In this document: positions 52,242 through 61,576 of the stretch, piece after piece
Layout: every line of letters begins with the position of its first letter
How positions within the stretch are numbered: position 1 is the first letter of the stretch
Source: Streptomyces sp. NBC_01296
Lineage (GTDB): Bacteria; Actinomycetota; Actinomycetes; Streptomycetales; Streptomycetaceae
Assembly (NCBI RefSeq): GCF_035984415.1
Contig: NZ_CP130721.1
Location: 310,001-374,000 of the forward strand
DNA length: 64,000 bases
Reading direction: 5' to 3'
Notes under the pieces: model-generated
Told to the model about the DNA's origin: nothing
The model's database searches: none
The model's input: only the letters and a program-made list of their open reading frames with translations
Made by a program: the position numbers and the translations under genes

Positions 52242-52979
52242 TCACCTTGCTGACGCTAGGTGAACCCCTCCCCGAGCCGTCCTTGATCGGTCCTCAACCG
52301 CCGCGACGGCGACGGCGACGGCGACCGCCGCCGCGTAGCCGTCGGGAACGGACACGTCCCGGACGGTCCAGTCCTGCGGATGCGCCCCGGGGGTGGGGCC
52401 CGTGCCCAGGTAGTCGAGGGTGGTACTGCGCGACAGGCCCGCGCCGGTCCCCTTCAGGTACGCCTCCTTCCGGGTCCACGCACGGGTCACCGCGGCGGGC
52501 CGCAGATCCGCAGGGAGGGCGGCCAGCTCCGCCGCCTCGTACGGGTGCAGGACCTCGGACACCGAGTCGGCGGTCTCCGCTGCCGGGACGCGTTCGATGT
52601 CGACGCCCACGGGCTCGGTGGCGATCGCGATCAGGGCGAAGTCGCCGCTGTGGGACAGGGAGAACCGGACGTCGCCACCGCCCGCAACCTCGGGGCGGCC
52701 GTGCGGCCCGCCGCAGCCCGCGCAGGGCCGGCGGGTGAACCGTACGGCCTGCGGCGCCAGCCCCAGGCGCGCACCCAGCAGCCGGCGCAGCGCCACGTGC
52801 CCGGCCGCGTAGGTCCACCGGTCCGCCGCGTGGCGCAACGCAGCCAGCCGCTCGAGCTGACCCCCGTCCAACAGGCCGGGAGCCAGGCGCAACGCCCGGC
52901 CCCCGGCCCGCCGACCATCGACGAGCCACACGGAAAGGGGCACCGGCGGAGACGCCGGCAACAGGGTCGTTCGGATCAT
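52242..52979 (-). CDS. Sfp-type 4'-phosphopantetheinyl transferase
   Basis: A 245-residue enzyme that attaches phosphopantetheine to carrier domains. Core motifs are PVGVDIE (Mg2+ ligands) and WTRKEAYLKGTG, with FSLSHSGDFALIA before them; the N-terminal half has a four-Cys-like CAGCGGPHG. ATG 52979 is used; the open frame before it has no matching sequence. First gene of the leftward operon with leuC and the leuD-leuB fusion; it can serve the carrier proteins of both metabolite loci. The end has an Ala/Val run (VAVAVAVAAVE). Confidence 0.92.
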   Translation of the reverse strand: MIRTTLLPASPPVPLSVWLVDGRRAGGRALRLAPGLLDGGQLERLAALRHAADRWTYAAGHVALRRLLGARLGLAPQAVRFTRRPCAGCGGPHGRPEVAGGGDVRFSLSHSGDFALIAIATEPVGVDIERVPAAETADSVSEVLHPYEAAELAALPADLRPAAVTRAWTRKEAYLKGTGAGLSRSTTLDYLGTGPTPGAHPQDWTVRDVSVPDGYAAAVAVAVAVAAVEDRSRTARGGVHLASAR

Positions 52980-53080
52980 GCGCCGAAGCCAAACCCCTAC
53001 CGTCCCCAAACCGTCCTCACGCGCACCTTCCGGGTGCGCCCGGGCGGGCTCCGCAGGGACGCGGGGGACCGGCGCCGGCG

Positions 53081-53653
53081 TTACGCCTTGCAGTCGTACT
53101 GCTTGGCGAGATTGTCGACCGCCTCCAGGACCACGGAGCGGGAGGCCGCGACGAGAGCCGTGTCGTCCCAGTTCTCCGCCACGACGACACCGGGTGCGAC
53201 CTTCAGCGTGACGGTGACGTACTCGGCGCTCGCCTTCATCTCCTTCGGGCACCCGGCAGGGAGCTGGACCTCGCTCTGCCGGGGGCTCACCCACCCCGAA
53301 CGGCCGCCGGAAAGCCGAGTGGCACCCTGTACGGGATCGTTCAGAGTATCGGTGGGCCGGGCGTCGACGGTGTACTGCGGCCGGTCCGCAGCGCCCCCCT
53401 CCGCGCCACGGTTGACGAAGCAGATGGTGGAGAAGACGGGGTCCGCCCCGGACTTTCCGCTCTCGTGCTCGTCAACGGTGAGCCGGCCACCCTTGCCGTC
53501 GTACAGCAGACCCGCCGTCGTTTCGGTGAGCATGCCGAGGCAGAGGTTCTGCGCACGCAGTTCCTTCAGGGGGCTGGGCCACAGCTGGACAGCGGCGAGC
53601 ACCGCCGCCGCAACCACGAGCACGGCCGGCAGCACCAGGTACTTCTTGTTCAT
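53081..53653 (-). CDS. Membrane-anchored extracytoplasmic protein
   Basis: A 190-residue protein. One hydrophobic segment (KKYLVLPAVLVVAAAVLAAVQLWP) at the very start acts as signal-anchor; the rest is a soluble domain with three Cys, including one in CLGMLTETTAG and one at the C-terminus (YDCKA). The ending, PAGCPKEM…YVTVTLKV…AASRSVVLEAVDNLAKQYDCKA, is clearly similar to that of the upstream protein, so the two are related in their C-terminal half. Its start overlaps the upstream stop (ATGA). Function unknown. Confidence 0.75.
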   Translation of the reverse strand: MNKKYLVLPAVLVVAAAVLAAVQLWPSPLKELRAQNLCLGMLTETTAGLLYDGKGGRLTVDEHESGKSGADPVFSTICFVNRGAEGGAADRPQYTVDARPTDTLNDPVQGATRLSGGRSGWVSPRQSEVQLPAGCPKEMKASAEYVTVTLKVAPGVVVAENWDDTALVAASRSVVLEAVDNLAKQYDCKA

Positions 53654-54528
53654 GAGCAGCCTGAGATGCGAGCGAGGTTGACAGCGGTTTCGCGCACCAC
53701 CGCGGCAGCGTTGCGGATTGCCGTGTCCCGGTCCACGATGCCTTTTTTCTCCGCCTGTGAGGGAGCGCTGAGCGTCACGGTGGTGTAGGGCGCCGTCGAT
53801 CCCATGCGTTGGGCGCAGCCCGCCGGCAGCTGGGCCTCGGCCTTGTCGGGGAGCGTTCTCGCCGTTTGCGTAACGTTGGCGTCCCTCTGCGCCTGCCCCA
53901 GGTCGTAGATGACGTCGCCGCGCACGCCGTCGAGGTGGCCGAGTACCGATGCCGACTGCTTGACCCACGCGCGCAGCTGGGGGTCTTGCCGGCGGTTCGA
54001 GTCCTCGGGGAAGCTGTTGAGGCCGTCGGCGATGACCACGCTCTGCGAGTGGTGGATGACGCCGAACGCCTTGGGGTCCTCGGCGACGCCGCGGATGACG
54101 CGGGTGAGGTCGCCCCGATCGATGTCGAGGTCGTTGAACGTGGTGTGCCCGTCTATGTTCTTGCCGAGGATCTGGTGCACGTCCGAGGCGAAGTCGAGGT
54201 GGTTGGAGATGTGCGCGCATGCCTGCAGGAGGGTCTTCACCCGCGTCTCCCAGGTCTTGTTCACCTCCGACAGCGCGGCACCGGCGTCGAAGCCGTCACC
54301 CTTCAGGCTGCTCCCGGCACTCTCACTCGCCGCGTTCGCGTGCTTCCCCGCGGGTTCCAGGCCGTCGAAGAGGCCGTGGGCGGCGTGGCCTATCTCGCCG
54401 AGATCGTCGTCCTCGACCACGTAGTCGGCCGACCCGCTCGGCGGCGTCGAACCGCCTGTGCTGTCAGCCTGGTCTAACTTCATGGTGACGGCCGCCTTGT
54501 CAGCGACCCACTCTTCTTCGAACGACAT
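53650..54528 (-). CDS. WXG100-like helical protein with C-terminal domain shared with its neighbour
   Basis: A 292-residue protein. Residues about 60-110 (SSLKGDGFDAGAALSEVNKTWETRVKTL…) resemble an ESX/WXG100-type helical hairpin; no signal peptide is visible, which fits ESX-type export. The C-terminal quarter (QLPAGCAQRM…YTTVTLSA…NAAAVVRETAVNLARISGCS) mirrors that of the downstream protein. ATG 54528 has GGGGGTG upstream; a GTG three codons earlier is possible. Probably a surface or secreted pair; role unknown. Confidence 0.7.
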   Translation of the reverse strand: MSFEEEWVADKAAVTMKLDQADSTGGSTPPSGSADYVVEDDDLGEIGHAAHGLFDGLEPAGKHANAASESAGSSLKGDGFDAGAALSEVNKTWETRVKTLLQACAHISNHLDFASDVHQILGKNIDGHTTFNDLDIDRGDLTRVIRGVAEDPKAFGVIHHSQSVVIADGLNSFPEDSNRRQDPQLRAWVKQSASVLGHLDGVRGDVIYDLGQAQRDANVTQTARTLPDKAEAQLPAGCAQRMGSTAPYTTVTLSAPSQAEKKGIVDRDTAIRNAAAVVRETAVNLARISGCS

Positions 54529-54599
54529 CGTCGACACCCCCGTGTTGTGGCCGCAAAGCTGCCCCGCCCGCCACGCTAACCGCCAGGAGAAAGCCCGAC

Positions 54600-54790
54600 C
54601 ACAGGTGATCGATCATCTGTACGGCTTCATTACGTTCGGCAAGCTCGAGCGCGGCCAACTGCGCGAGCTTGCCCCTGGGATGGGACGGGACGGGAGGCCC
54701 GCTCCGCCGTGGAGGGGCTCGCGGTCGCCCTGAACGTGGTGGCGTCCGCCGGGATGAAGACCTGTACCAGGACTCCATGCTTCCTCACAG
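54600..54790 (+). pseudogene. Possible scrap of a Tn3-family transposase
   Basis: Weak. DHLYGFITFGKLERGQLRE followed, after a frame change, by VEGLAVALNVVASAGMKT recalls the Tn3 transposase C-terminal part (a GxLRE segment, then an LGLVLNAVVLWNT-like segment). No complete frame. The rest of the 54529-54875 gap holds the promoter of the MFS gene; TAGCCT at 54863-54868 eight bases before its ATG could be a -10 box. Confidence 0.25.
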
Positions 54791-54875
54791 CACGGGGTGA
54801 ACCGCTCGGGCCGCTGTCCATGTCCAGTGGGAAGGTGCTGCGGATGGTTCTGCGACCGCTGCTAGCCTGCCGTCC

Positions 54876-56126
54876 ATGATCAAAGGCGGCCTGGCAGGCC
54901 GAATAGGCCGCATGGCGGGGGACAGCCGACCGGAGCGCGTGCTGATCGCTGCCAGTTTCGTCAACCGGGTCGGCAACGGCCTGTTCAACGCGGCGTCGGC
55001 GCTGTACTTCACCTTGGTCGTGGGCCTGCCCGCGGTTCAGGTCGGCGCCGCGCTCACCATCGCCGGAGTGATCGGCTTGTGCGCGGGGATACCCGGAGGA
55101 CATCTCGCCGACCGGCGCGGGGCGCGCACGATCATGATGCTGGCCCTCGCGGTCCAGGCGATGTCGATGGCGGCCCTCGTCCTCGTCGAGAGCTGGGCCG
55201 CGCTCACGATCATCGCGACGGTCGACCAGATCGCCGCGGCGGCCGGCGGGGCGGCCTGGGGCGCTCTGGTGGCCCGGGTCGGGGCCGATCGCCCGGCGCT
55301 GTTCCGGGCGAAGTTGCGCACCTTCGTCAACCTGGGCGTCATTCTCGGAACGGTGGGTGCCGGGCTGGCGCTGGCCGCGGACACCCGCGGCGCTTACGTC
55401 ACGCTGATCATCGGCAACGCGGCGAGCTTCGCCCTGTGTGCGGTGCTTCTGCTCCTGCTGCCCCGCTATCCGGTGCTGGCAGCACCGCCGCAGCTGCGTC
55501 GCTGGCTCGCTTTCACGGACCGCCCGTTCCTGACGTTCGCCGCCCTCTACGGGGCCATGGGACTGCAATACCCGGTGGTTTCCCTGCTCCTGCCGATCTG
55601 GATCTCGGAGCACACCGAAGCGCCGCGTTGGACGGTGGCCGCTCTGTTCGCCGTCAATGCCGCCTTCTGCGTACTGATGCAGACCAGGATCGGCTCCCGT
55701 ATCGAAACCCCGTACGACGGCGGCAGGGCGTTTCGCACCGCGGGACTGCTCTTCCTCGTCAGCTGCCCGATGATGGCGCTGGCGGCGTACACCCCGGTCT
55801 GGGCGGCGGCGGGGCTGGTCCTGGCAGCGATTTTCGTCCATAGCCTGGGAGAGGTCTGGGAGTCCTCGGCGGGCTTCGCCCTGGGCTTCGGTCTTGCCCC
55901 CGAACACGCCCAGGGTCAGTACCAAGGTCTCCTCGGCCTCGGTTTCAGCGCGGGCCAGGCTCTTGCGCCCGCGATCCTCACCACGGTGGTGCTGGGCCTT
56001 GGCACGGCGGGCTGGCTGGTGCTGGCGTTGTTCTTCGCGGCGCTGGGTGCTGCCGGCCCCTCTCTTGCCCGTTGGGGCATGCGCACCCGGCCGCAGCCTG
56101 ACGTTGCTGCAGAGGTGACGGGATGA
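54876..56126 (+). CDS. MFS transporter
   Basis: A 416-residue protein with about eleven or twelve hydrophobic segments. GGHLADRRGARTI is the loop 2-3 MFS motif, and EVWESSAGFALGFGLAPEHAQGQYQG lies in the second half. It is of the general drug/metabolite exporter type; substrate unknown. No ribosome site precedes the ATG, so a leaderless message is likely; ATG 54912 is an alternative start. Not obviously tied to a neighbour. Confidence 0.88.
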   Translation: MIKGGLAGRIGRMAGDSRPERVLIAASFVNRVGNGLFNAASALYFTLVVGLPAVQVGAALTIAGVIGLCAGIPGGHLADRRGARTIMMLALAVQAMSMAALVLVESWAALTIIATVDQIAAAAGGAAWGALVARVGADRPALFRAKLRTFVNLGVILGTVGAGLALAADTRGAYVTLIIGNAASFALCAVLLLLLPRYPVLAAPPQLRRWLAFTDRPFLTFAALYGAMGLQYPVVSLLLPIWISEHTEAPRWTVAALFAVNAAFCVLMQTRIGSRIETPYDGGRAFRTAGLLFLVSCPMMALAAYTPVWAAAGLVLAAIFVHSLGEVWESSAGFALGFGLAPEHAQGQYQGLLGLGFSAGQALAPAILTTVVLGLGTAGWLVLALFFAALGAAGPSLARWGMRTRPQPDVAAEVTG

Positions 56127-56262
56127 CCGGGGAGCAGTGCATCACGCTTCCGGTGGAGCAGTGACATGGCATGGGTGGCCTGGCCGCCCGTACGGCGAGA
56201 TGTGGGCCGGGCCCGCGGGTCCACCGCATTGAGTTGTCGCCGCACGGGCCCACCCCAGCCTC

Positions 56263-57666
56263 CTACCAGAGCCAGCGCAGTTCGGGCTGATAGGGGAAAC
56301 ACGCCTGCAGGGTGAGGCGGGGGGCGAGTTCTGCCAGGTCGTCCTGGTGGAGGCACCGCTCGCCCGACCCGATCCTGCCGTCGGCGTCGCGCCACCAGGT
56401 TTGGCCGCTCGACCCGTTGCAGGACGCCACGCCCAGAGCGGCGGTCAGGCAGCCGTCGGACCCGGCGGCCTTGAGGGCGCCATCGACGAAGGCCCACTGC
56501 TGGGCGGGGCTGCCGTCACAGTCCTCCGTCGTCACCGCGCCCGCGGGCCGCCCGACGCCGAGAGTCAGACACCGCTCGACGGCGACCCGCTCTGCGGTAC
56601 GGCCGATGACCGACATGACCTCCCCGGGGGTGGGCCGCCGGTGCATCCTGCTGTGCTCCCTTTCCATCCACTGCCGATAGCTCCGGCTCAGTGTGATCCG
56701 GGGCGGGCAGGGCAGCGTGATGCATCCTGCGTACGCGGCGTAGGTCTTGTATACGGCTTTCTTGTCGCGCTGCTGCCGCGGTGTGAGGTTCGGCGGCAGC
56801 AGCGGCAGACCGTAGCCGACGTACGGCGTGACGGCAGGACGGGCGGGGGACAGGAAGGCAGCCCTCCGAAACAGCCGTCCGGTGATCTCGTGATCGCTGT
56901 GATCGGCCGGATCCACCGGGCCGACCCCGAACGTGGCGCTGTCGTAGTCCAGCGTCAGAACGTGTTCCGCCTTGCGCAGGGTGAGTACCCCGGACAGGAC
57001 AGAGGTCAGTTCGGCCTCCGTGTAGGGCCTGGTCCCGTCCACCGGTCTCATGGCGGGTGACTGCCCCCGGAACAGCTTCAGCAGGCTCTGCCGCGCGTAC
57101 CGCGGACTGCCGACCCCCCTCGGGAACCCGTCGGGAAGTCGCAGGAAGACCAGCCGTACGTCGGGGCGGCCGGCCAGGACGTAGGACACCAGGTCGCGCC
57201 CGCGCACCGTGAGATCTGCCCGGAACCAGTGGTTCGCGGCGCCTGCCATACGCGCGTAAGCCGCCCGCAGACCCCGCTCCCGACGGCGTACGTAGGAGTC
57301 GCCGCCGGCGAACGGGCGCCCGGCGTCCCCAGCCGTCAGATAGACGGTGCCGACAAAACACCGGGCGCGTATGAGCCGTTGAACCTCGGGGCTGATGAAG
57401 AGGAGGTCGTCGTCCTGGTGCGCCACGCCCGCCAGCGTGGGCCGACACCCCGTGTCCGGCTCCACGCCCCGGCGGACCCCGGCGCTTCCCACGCCGTGCG
57501 CATGGCCGATCCCGACCGGCAGGGTCGAAGTGATCGCCGCGCCGAGGGCCAGCCCCAGAGCGACCAGACGCACCCGCGAGCGATACCGCTGGACTCCTCG
57601 CGGCGGCGAGCAGGGGGAGCGCCCCGACCCCGCGCATCTGCTGCCGTCGAGCGGCTCAGACCTCAC
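56263..57666 (-). CDS. Secreted PIG-L deacetylase with ricin-type lectin domain
   Basis: A 467-residue exported protein. After an Arg-rich start and a hydrophobic signal (VRLVALGLALGAAITS, residues about 32-47), the PIG-L domain carries the zinc motif AHQDDD near residue 80 and HSDHE later. The last 130 residues are a ricin-type beta-trefoil (two QxW-type motifs: PAQQWAF and SGQTWW; GSDGCLTA, GERCLHQ). It should remove acetyl groups from an amino-sugar substrate, with the trefoil binding sugars. GTG 57666 is chosen for AAGGGA six bases upstream; the longer frame is without domain sequence. Confidence 0.9.
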   Translation of the reverse strand: MRSEPLDGSRCAGSGRSPCSPPRGVQRYRSRVRLVALGLALGAAITSTLPVGIGHAHGVGSAGVRRGVEPDTGCRPTLAGVAHQDDDLLFISPEVQRLIRARCFVGTVYLTAGDAGRPFAGGDSYVRRRERGLRAAYARMAGAANHWFRADLTVRGRDLVSYVLAGRPDVRLVFLRLPDGFPRGVGSPRYARQSLLKLFRGQSPAMRPVDGTRPYTEAELTSVLSGVLTLRKAEHVLTLDYDSATFGVGPVDPADHSDHEITGRLFRRAAFLSPARPAVTPYVGYGLPLLPPNLTPRQQRDKKAVYKTYAAYAGCITLPCPPRITLSRSYRQWMEREHSRMHRRPTPGEVMSVIGRTAERVAVERCLTLGVGRPAGAVTTEDCDGSPAQQWAFVDGALKAAGSDGCLTAALGVASCNGSSGQTWWRDADGRIGSGERCLHQDDLAELAPRLTLQACFPYQPELRWLW

Positions 57667-57899
57667 CTCGGATCCCTTCGGCTGACGCGTGGCACGCCGT
57701 ACCGCGAGCGGCACGGCGCGCGCTGTCGGGCCGCCTGCGCCCGATTCTACGAATGAGCGTCCGATGGCTGCGACACGATTGGGCCGACCGGTGGACGAGC
57801 CGGAACACGGCCCATCCCCTCCCGCGGCAGCGGCATTCTCCGAGTAAGAGCGACGTGTGACAGTGACCCCGCGATCCGCCGTCACCCTGACGGCAGCTG

Positions 57900-58330
57900 T
57901 CAGTCCTCCGCACCATCCTCGTCGTCGAGCCCGGTCACGACCGGGTCGCGCAGCGGACGCAACCCGCTGCCGGCCGGGACCGAAGCACGGATGCTGTAGC
58001 GGCCCAGTACGTCGAGATTCATGTGCTTGAGCGGGGAGAGCCGGGGGGACGTCCTCGTCGAGTACGTCGTGCTCGCGCTGGTTGTCAGGCAGGGCCTGTA
58101 ACTGGGCGACGGCGGCGTCCAGGCAGCGGGTCGGCCGGCTTGTGGCGGGACTCCTGGACGGTGAGCAGCCGGTTCATCCGCCGCCGGTAGGTGTCGTCGA
58201 CCGGGTCGACTACTCGGAGCAGGTGCAGGGTCTTCACGCGCTCTTGCCCATGACTGACACAGGCGGCGGCAAGTGGTACATCCCTCTCGACCCTGAGCAC
58301 GCGTTCCCGTTGGTTCGCGCACCTGGGTCT
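57900..58330 (-). pseudogene. Decayed C-terminal part of a Tn3-family transposase
   Basis: Two pieces in different frames together read as the end of a Tn3-family transposase: VKTLHLLRVVDPVDDTYRRRMNRLLTVQESRHK (about 58130-58240), then SPLKHMNLDVLGRYSIRASV…GLRPLRDP to the stop at 57900. Frame changes between them, and the absence of the catalytic N-terminal part, show that it is dead. No terminal inverted repeats were found. Confidence 0.7.
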
Positions 58331-58658
58331 GCCCAGCCCCGACACCGTGCCGCACCCGCGCACCGGCAGCGTCTGGCCGTCGTGCATCGGGGACGAGCGC
58401 AGGTCCGTACTCCAGAGGGAGGGTCAGGGCGAGGGTGGCGGCGCCGCAGCAGGTTGATGATCACGGACCTGGATGTAGCGGTCGGGCTGGTGGTTGCACC
58501 CAGCCGGGAAGTGCTTCGTAGCTGCAGCAGTTCATGAGTCTTGAACTCCAGCTGCGGCCACGAAGCCTGACAGGGTTGCTCACGCTCACGCGTTCGGCCA
58601 CCCGTACACCGTGACAGCGGTCCGCGGTTCGCCGTCCTGCAAGGCCTCGGCCGGCGCG
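58331..58658. other. Non-coding stretch before the MarR gene end
   Basis: 328 bases without a supported gene. It probably contains further Tn3 debris that I cannot recognise. Confidence 0.3.
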
Positions 58659-59129
58659 TCACATCCGCGCGCGGCGCGCCGGGCGGGGGCTTTCGGAGGG
58701 GGATTCCAGGTCGCCTTCGACGAGTTGCTTCAGGACGCGCAGAAGGTCTTCGCGATCGGCGGCCGCAAGGGAGGCGAGGGCGTCGGCGTGGACCTTGTCG
58801 ACGATGCGCTGGCTCTGGACGGCGACGGCGGCACCCTGCCCGGTGACCGCGATGATGCGGGCGCGGCGGTCCTTGCTGGACGGCCGCCGCTCGGCCAGCC
58901 CGGCCTTCTCGAGGGCATCGACGGTGACGACCATCGTCGTCTTGTCCATGTCGCCGATCTCGGCGAGCTGGATCTGGGTCCGCTCCTCCTCCAGGGCATG
59001 CACGAGGACGCAGTGCATGCGGGCGGTGAGGCCGATCTCGGCGAGGGCGGCGGCCATGCGGGTCCGCAGGACGTGGCTGGTGTGGTCCAGGAGGAAGGAG
59101 AGGTCGGGCTCGGTCCGGGCGGGCGCCAT
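58659..59129 (-). CDS. MarR-family regulator
   Basis: A 156-residue winged-helix repressor: GLTARMHCVLVHALEEE, IGDMDKTTMVVTVDALEKAGLAERRPSSKDRRARIIAVT (recognition helix and wing). ATG 59129 is chosen because GGAGG lies ten bases upstream; the ATG three codons earlier would sit one base from it. Divergent from the drug exporter, which it most likely represses until a ligand binds. Confidence 0.9.
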   Translation of the reverse strand: MAPARTEPDLSFLLDHTSHVLRTRMAAALAEIGLTARMHCVLVHALEEERTQIQLAEIGDMDKTTMVVTVDALEKAGLAERRPSSKDRRARIIAVTGQGAAVAVQSQRIVDKVHADALASLAAADREDLLRVLKQLVEGDLESPSESPRPARRARM

Positions 59130-59238
59130 CGCAGTCATGCCTCCAGTCTAGCAATTCGATCCGAAATAAATCGTCTGCAACGAAACTATCTGCTACGGTC
59201 TCACCAGTCGCCCTCGCTGACACCGACCGGAGAAGCCC
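59130..59238. promoter_or_regulatory. Divergent MarR/exporter operator region
   Basis: An A/T-rich patch holds TTCG-atc-CGAA (59155-59165), a perfect short palindrome, and direct repeats TCTGCAACG (59174-59182) and TCTGCTACG (59189-59197) 15 bases apart. TACGGT in the second repeat could be a -10 box for the exporter. Confidence 0.45.
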
Positions 59239-60732
59239 ATGCCTGCCGTCACGGATGCCCCCGTCCCCCTCGACACCACCTCCGACACCACCTCCGACAC
59301 CACCTCCGACTCCTCCCCGGCGGCCGTTCACCGGCTGCGCTCCCGCTGGACAGCCCTCGCCGTGCTCTCCACCGGCATGCTGATGACCGTCCTCGACGGC
59401 AGCATCGTCACCGTTGCCATGCCCGCCATCCAGAACGACCTGGACTTCACCCCCGGCGGCCTCAGCTGGGTGGTCAACGCCTACCTGATCGCCTTCGGCA
59501 GCCTGCTGCTGCTCGCCGGTCGCCTGGGCGACCTGATCGGCCGCAAGCGCATGTTCCTGGCCGGGACCGCCGTCTTCACCGCCGCCTCGGTGCTCGCCGG
59601 CTTCGCCGCCTCCCCCGCGGTGCTCATCGCCGCCCGCTTCCTCCAGGGGCTCGGCAGTGCGATGGCCTCGGCCGTCAGTCTCGGCATTCTGATCACCCTG
59701 TTCACCGAGTCCCGCGAGCGTGCCAGGGCGATCGCCGTCTTCTCCTTCACCGGCGCGGCCGGAGCCTCCCTGGGCCAGGTGCTCGGCGGCATCCTCACGG
59801 ACGCCCTCGACTGGCACTGGATCTTCTTCATCAACCTGCCCATCGGCCTCGCCGCGCTGCTGTTGGCCGCCCCCGCGCTCCCCGCCGACAGCACCCGGGG
59901 AGGTCCGGGCCTGCGCGACGGGGCCGATGTGCTCGGCGCCGCGCTCGTCACCGCCGGGCTCATGCTGGGCATCTACACCGTCGTCAAGGTCGAGCAGTAC
60001 GGCTGGGTCTCCGCGCACACCCTCGGCGGCGGGGCGCTCACCCTGGCCCTGCTGGCCGCCTTCACCCTGCGCCAGGCCAAGACCCGGACCCCACTGATGC
60101 CGCTGCACATCTTCCGCTCGCGCACCGTGGTCGGCGCGAACCTCGTCCAGATGCTGATGGTGGCCGCGCTGTTCTCCTTCCAGATCCTGGTCGCCCTCTA
60201 CCTCCAGAAGGTCCTGGGCTACGGGGCCGCCGCAACGGGCCTGGCCATGCTCCCGGCCGCCGCTGTCATCGGCGCAGTCTCCCTCGGGGTCTCGGCCCGG
60301 CTGAACGCCCGCTTCGGCGAGCGCGCCGTCCTGTTGGCCGGTCTCGCCCTGCTGATCCTGGCGCTCGGCCTGCTGACCCGACTGCCGGTCCACGCCGACT
60401 ACGTCACCGACCTGCTGCCGGTGATGCTGCTGGCCGCCGGCTTCGGCCTCGCCCTGCCCGCCCTCACCACACTGGGCATGTCCGGCGCCGGCGAACAGGA
60501 CGCGGGACTCGCCTCCGGCCTCTTCAACACGACCCAGCAGATCGGAATGGCCCTCGGAGTCGCGGTCCTCTCCACCCTGGCGGCCTCGCGCACCGAAAGC
60601 CTGGAATCCGCCGGCCACACCACGGCCGCATCACTGACCGGCGGTTACCACCTGGCCTTCGCAGTCGGCGCCGGCCTGCTCCTGACCGCCGCCACCCTCG
60701 CCGCAACCCTCCTGCGGAGCCCGCGCCGCTGA
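59239..60732 (+). CDS. DHA2-family (14-segment) multidrug MFS exporter
   Basis: A 497-residue exporter of the EmrB/QacA type: STGMLMTVLDGSIVTVAMPAI at segment 1, GRLGDLIGRKRMF at loop 2-3, and 14 hydrophobic segments. The cytoplasmic N-terminus has a small repeat, TSDTTSDTTSD, encoded by repeats of GACACCACCTCC. GGAG lies eight bases before the ATG. Control by the divergent MarR gene is the usual arrangement. Confidence 0.93.
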   Translation: MPAVTDAPVPLDTTSDTTSDTTSDSSPAAVHRLRSRWTALAVLSTGMLMTVLDGSIVTVAMPAIQNDLDFTPGGLSWVVNAYLIAFGSLLLLAGRLGDLIGRKRMFLAGTAVFTAASVLAGFAASPAVLIAARFLQGLGSAMASAVSLGILITLFTESRERARAIAVFSFTGAAGASLGQVLGGILTDALDWHWIFFINLPIGLAALLLAAPALPADSTRGGPGLRDGADVLGAALVTAGLMLGIYTVVKVEQYGWVSAHTLGGGALTLALLAAFTLRQAKTRTPLMPLHIFRSRTVVGANLVQMLMVAALFSFQILVALYLQKVLGYGAAATGLAMLPAAAVIGAVSLGVSARLNARFGERAVLLAGLALLILALGLLTRLPVHADYVTDLLPVMLLAAGFGLALPALTTLGMSGAGEQDAGLASGLFNTTQQIGMALGVAVLSTLAASRTESLESAGHTTAASLTGGYHLAFAVGAGLLLTAATLAATLLRSPRR

Positions 60733-61065
60733 CGGCCAGGAGTCAGCGATCGACCTGATTTGCGGTGCGGGACCTGAAGAGGCCCGCACCGACGTGGAGG
60801 CCCTGGAACGTTCGCGCGATCAGGGAGCTGTACCCCGACCGACCGGGAAGCCGCCGACGCACGAGGAGCCGCAGACGGTGGAGGAGCCCACCCGGGGCGG
60901 GCCCACGGGTCCCGCCCCGGGTTCTGGTGACCATCCTGCTGGCTCGGGGCACGGCCCCAGCCGGTCGGCTCGCGGTGTGGCCCGCCGCCGCAGCTCATAA
61001 GGGCGACTGGCCGGCTGCGGCAGCCCGCGTGGAGGCCGAACAGGCTTCTGGCTCCGGGCGGAGGA
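60733..61065. other. Intergenic, no gene recognised
   Basis: 333 bases. Short frames exist on both strands, but none has a ribosome site and family signature together. The phrase ARTDVEAL here and SRTDVEAM near 61990 read alike, perhaps two scraps of the same lost gene. Confidence 0.3.
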
Positions 61066-61576
61066 TCAGAACTTCAGGCAGGTGATCTGGGAGGAGTAGC
61101 TCGGCCAGTACATGGCCGCCCGGGTCTGGGGGCCGTACACGCCGTCCACGGGGAGCCCAACCCGGGCCTGGAAGTCACGTACGGCCTGAGTCGTTTGAGG
61201 GCCGTACTGGCCGTCCTTACTGAGGCCGTTGGCTCCATTGCACCACTGGAGTGCGGTCTGCATCTTGAACACCCCCAGATTCAGAGGCCCCCAGACCCAG
61301 GCCCTGGCGCATGATGCAGTTCACCGAACCGTCCGAACTCACTGGAACCTCGATTCGGCCGCCGGCCACCGCAACCGTGTTGTACGAGGTACACGTCGGG
61401 GTCGCGGCACTCGCGGACGGGGCAAGACCGATGAGGGCGCCTATCGATGCAGCAGTCATGCTCAGAGCGGTGAGACGACGCTTCCCAGACTCTCCTGATA
61501 CGGGGTGCAGAAGAGAATCCGGGAGACCCCCGTGATGTCCCGAACAGAAGTGGCCTTCAGGCCAGTTCATGATCAT
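61066..61576 (-). pseudogene. Secreted peptidoglycan-binding protein split by a frameshift
   Basis: The first part has a signal peptide (KRRLTALSMTAASIGALIGLAPSASA) and a Cys-containing domain (TPTCTSYNTVAVAGG…SDGSVNCIMRQGLG); the second, in another frame, is a peptidoglycan-binding domain (LQWCNGANGLSKDGQYGPQTTQAVRDFQARVGLPVDGVYGP…). Removing one base from the five-base C run at 61288-61292 (G run on the coding strand) joins them without a gap, reading …GLGPLNLGVFKMQTALQW. So either the gene is freshly broken or the base count in the run is wrong. The start codon is uncertain. Confidence 0.8.
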
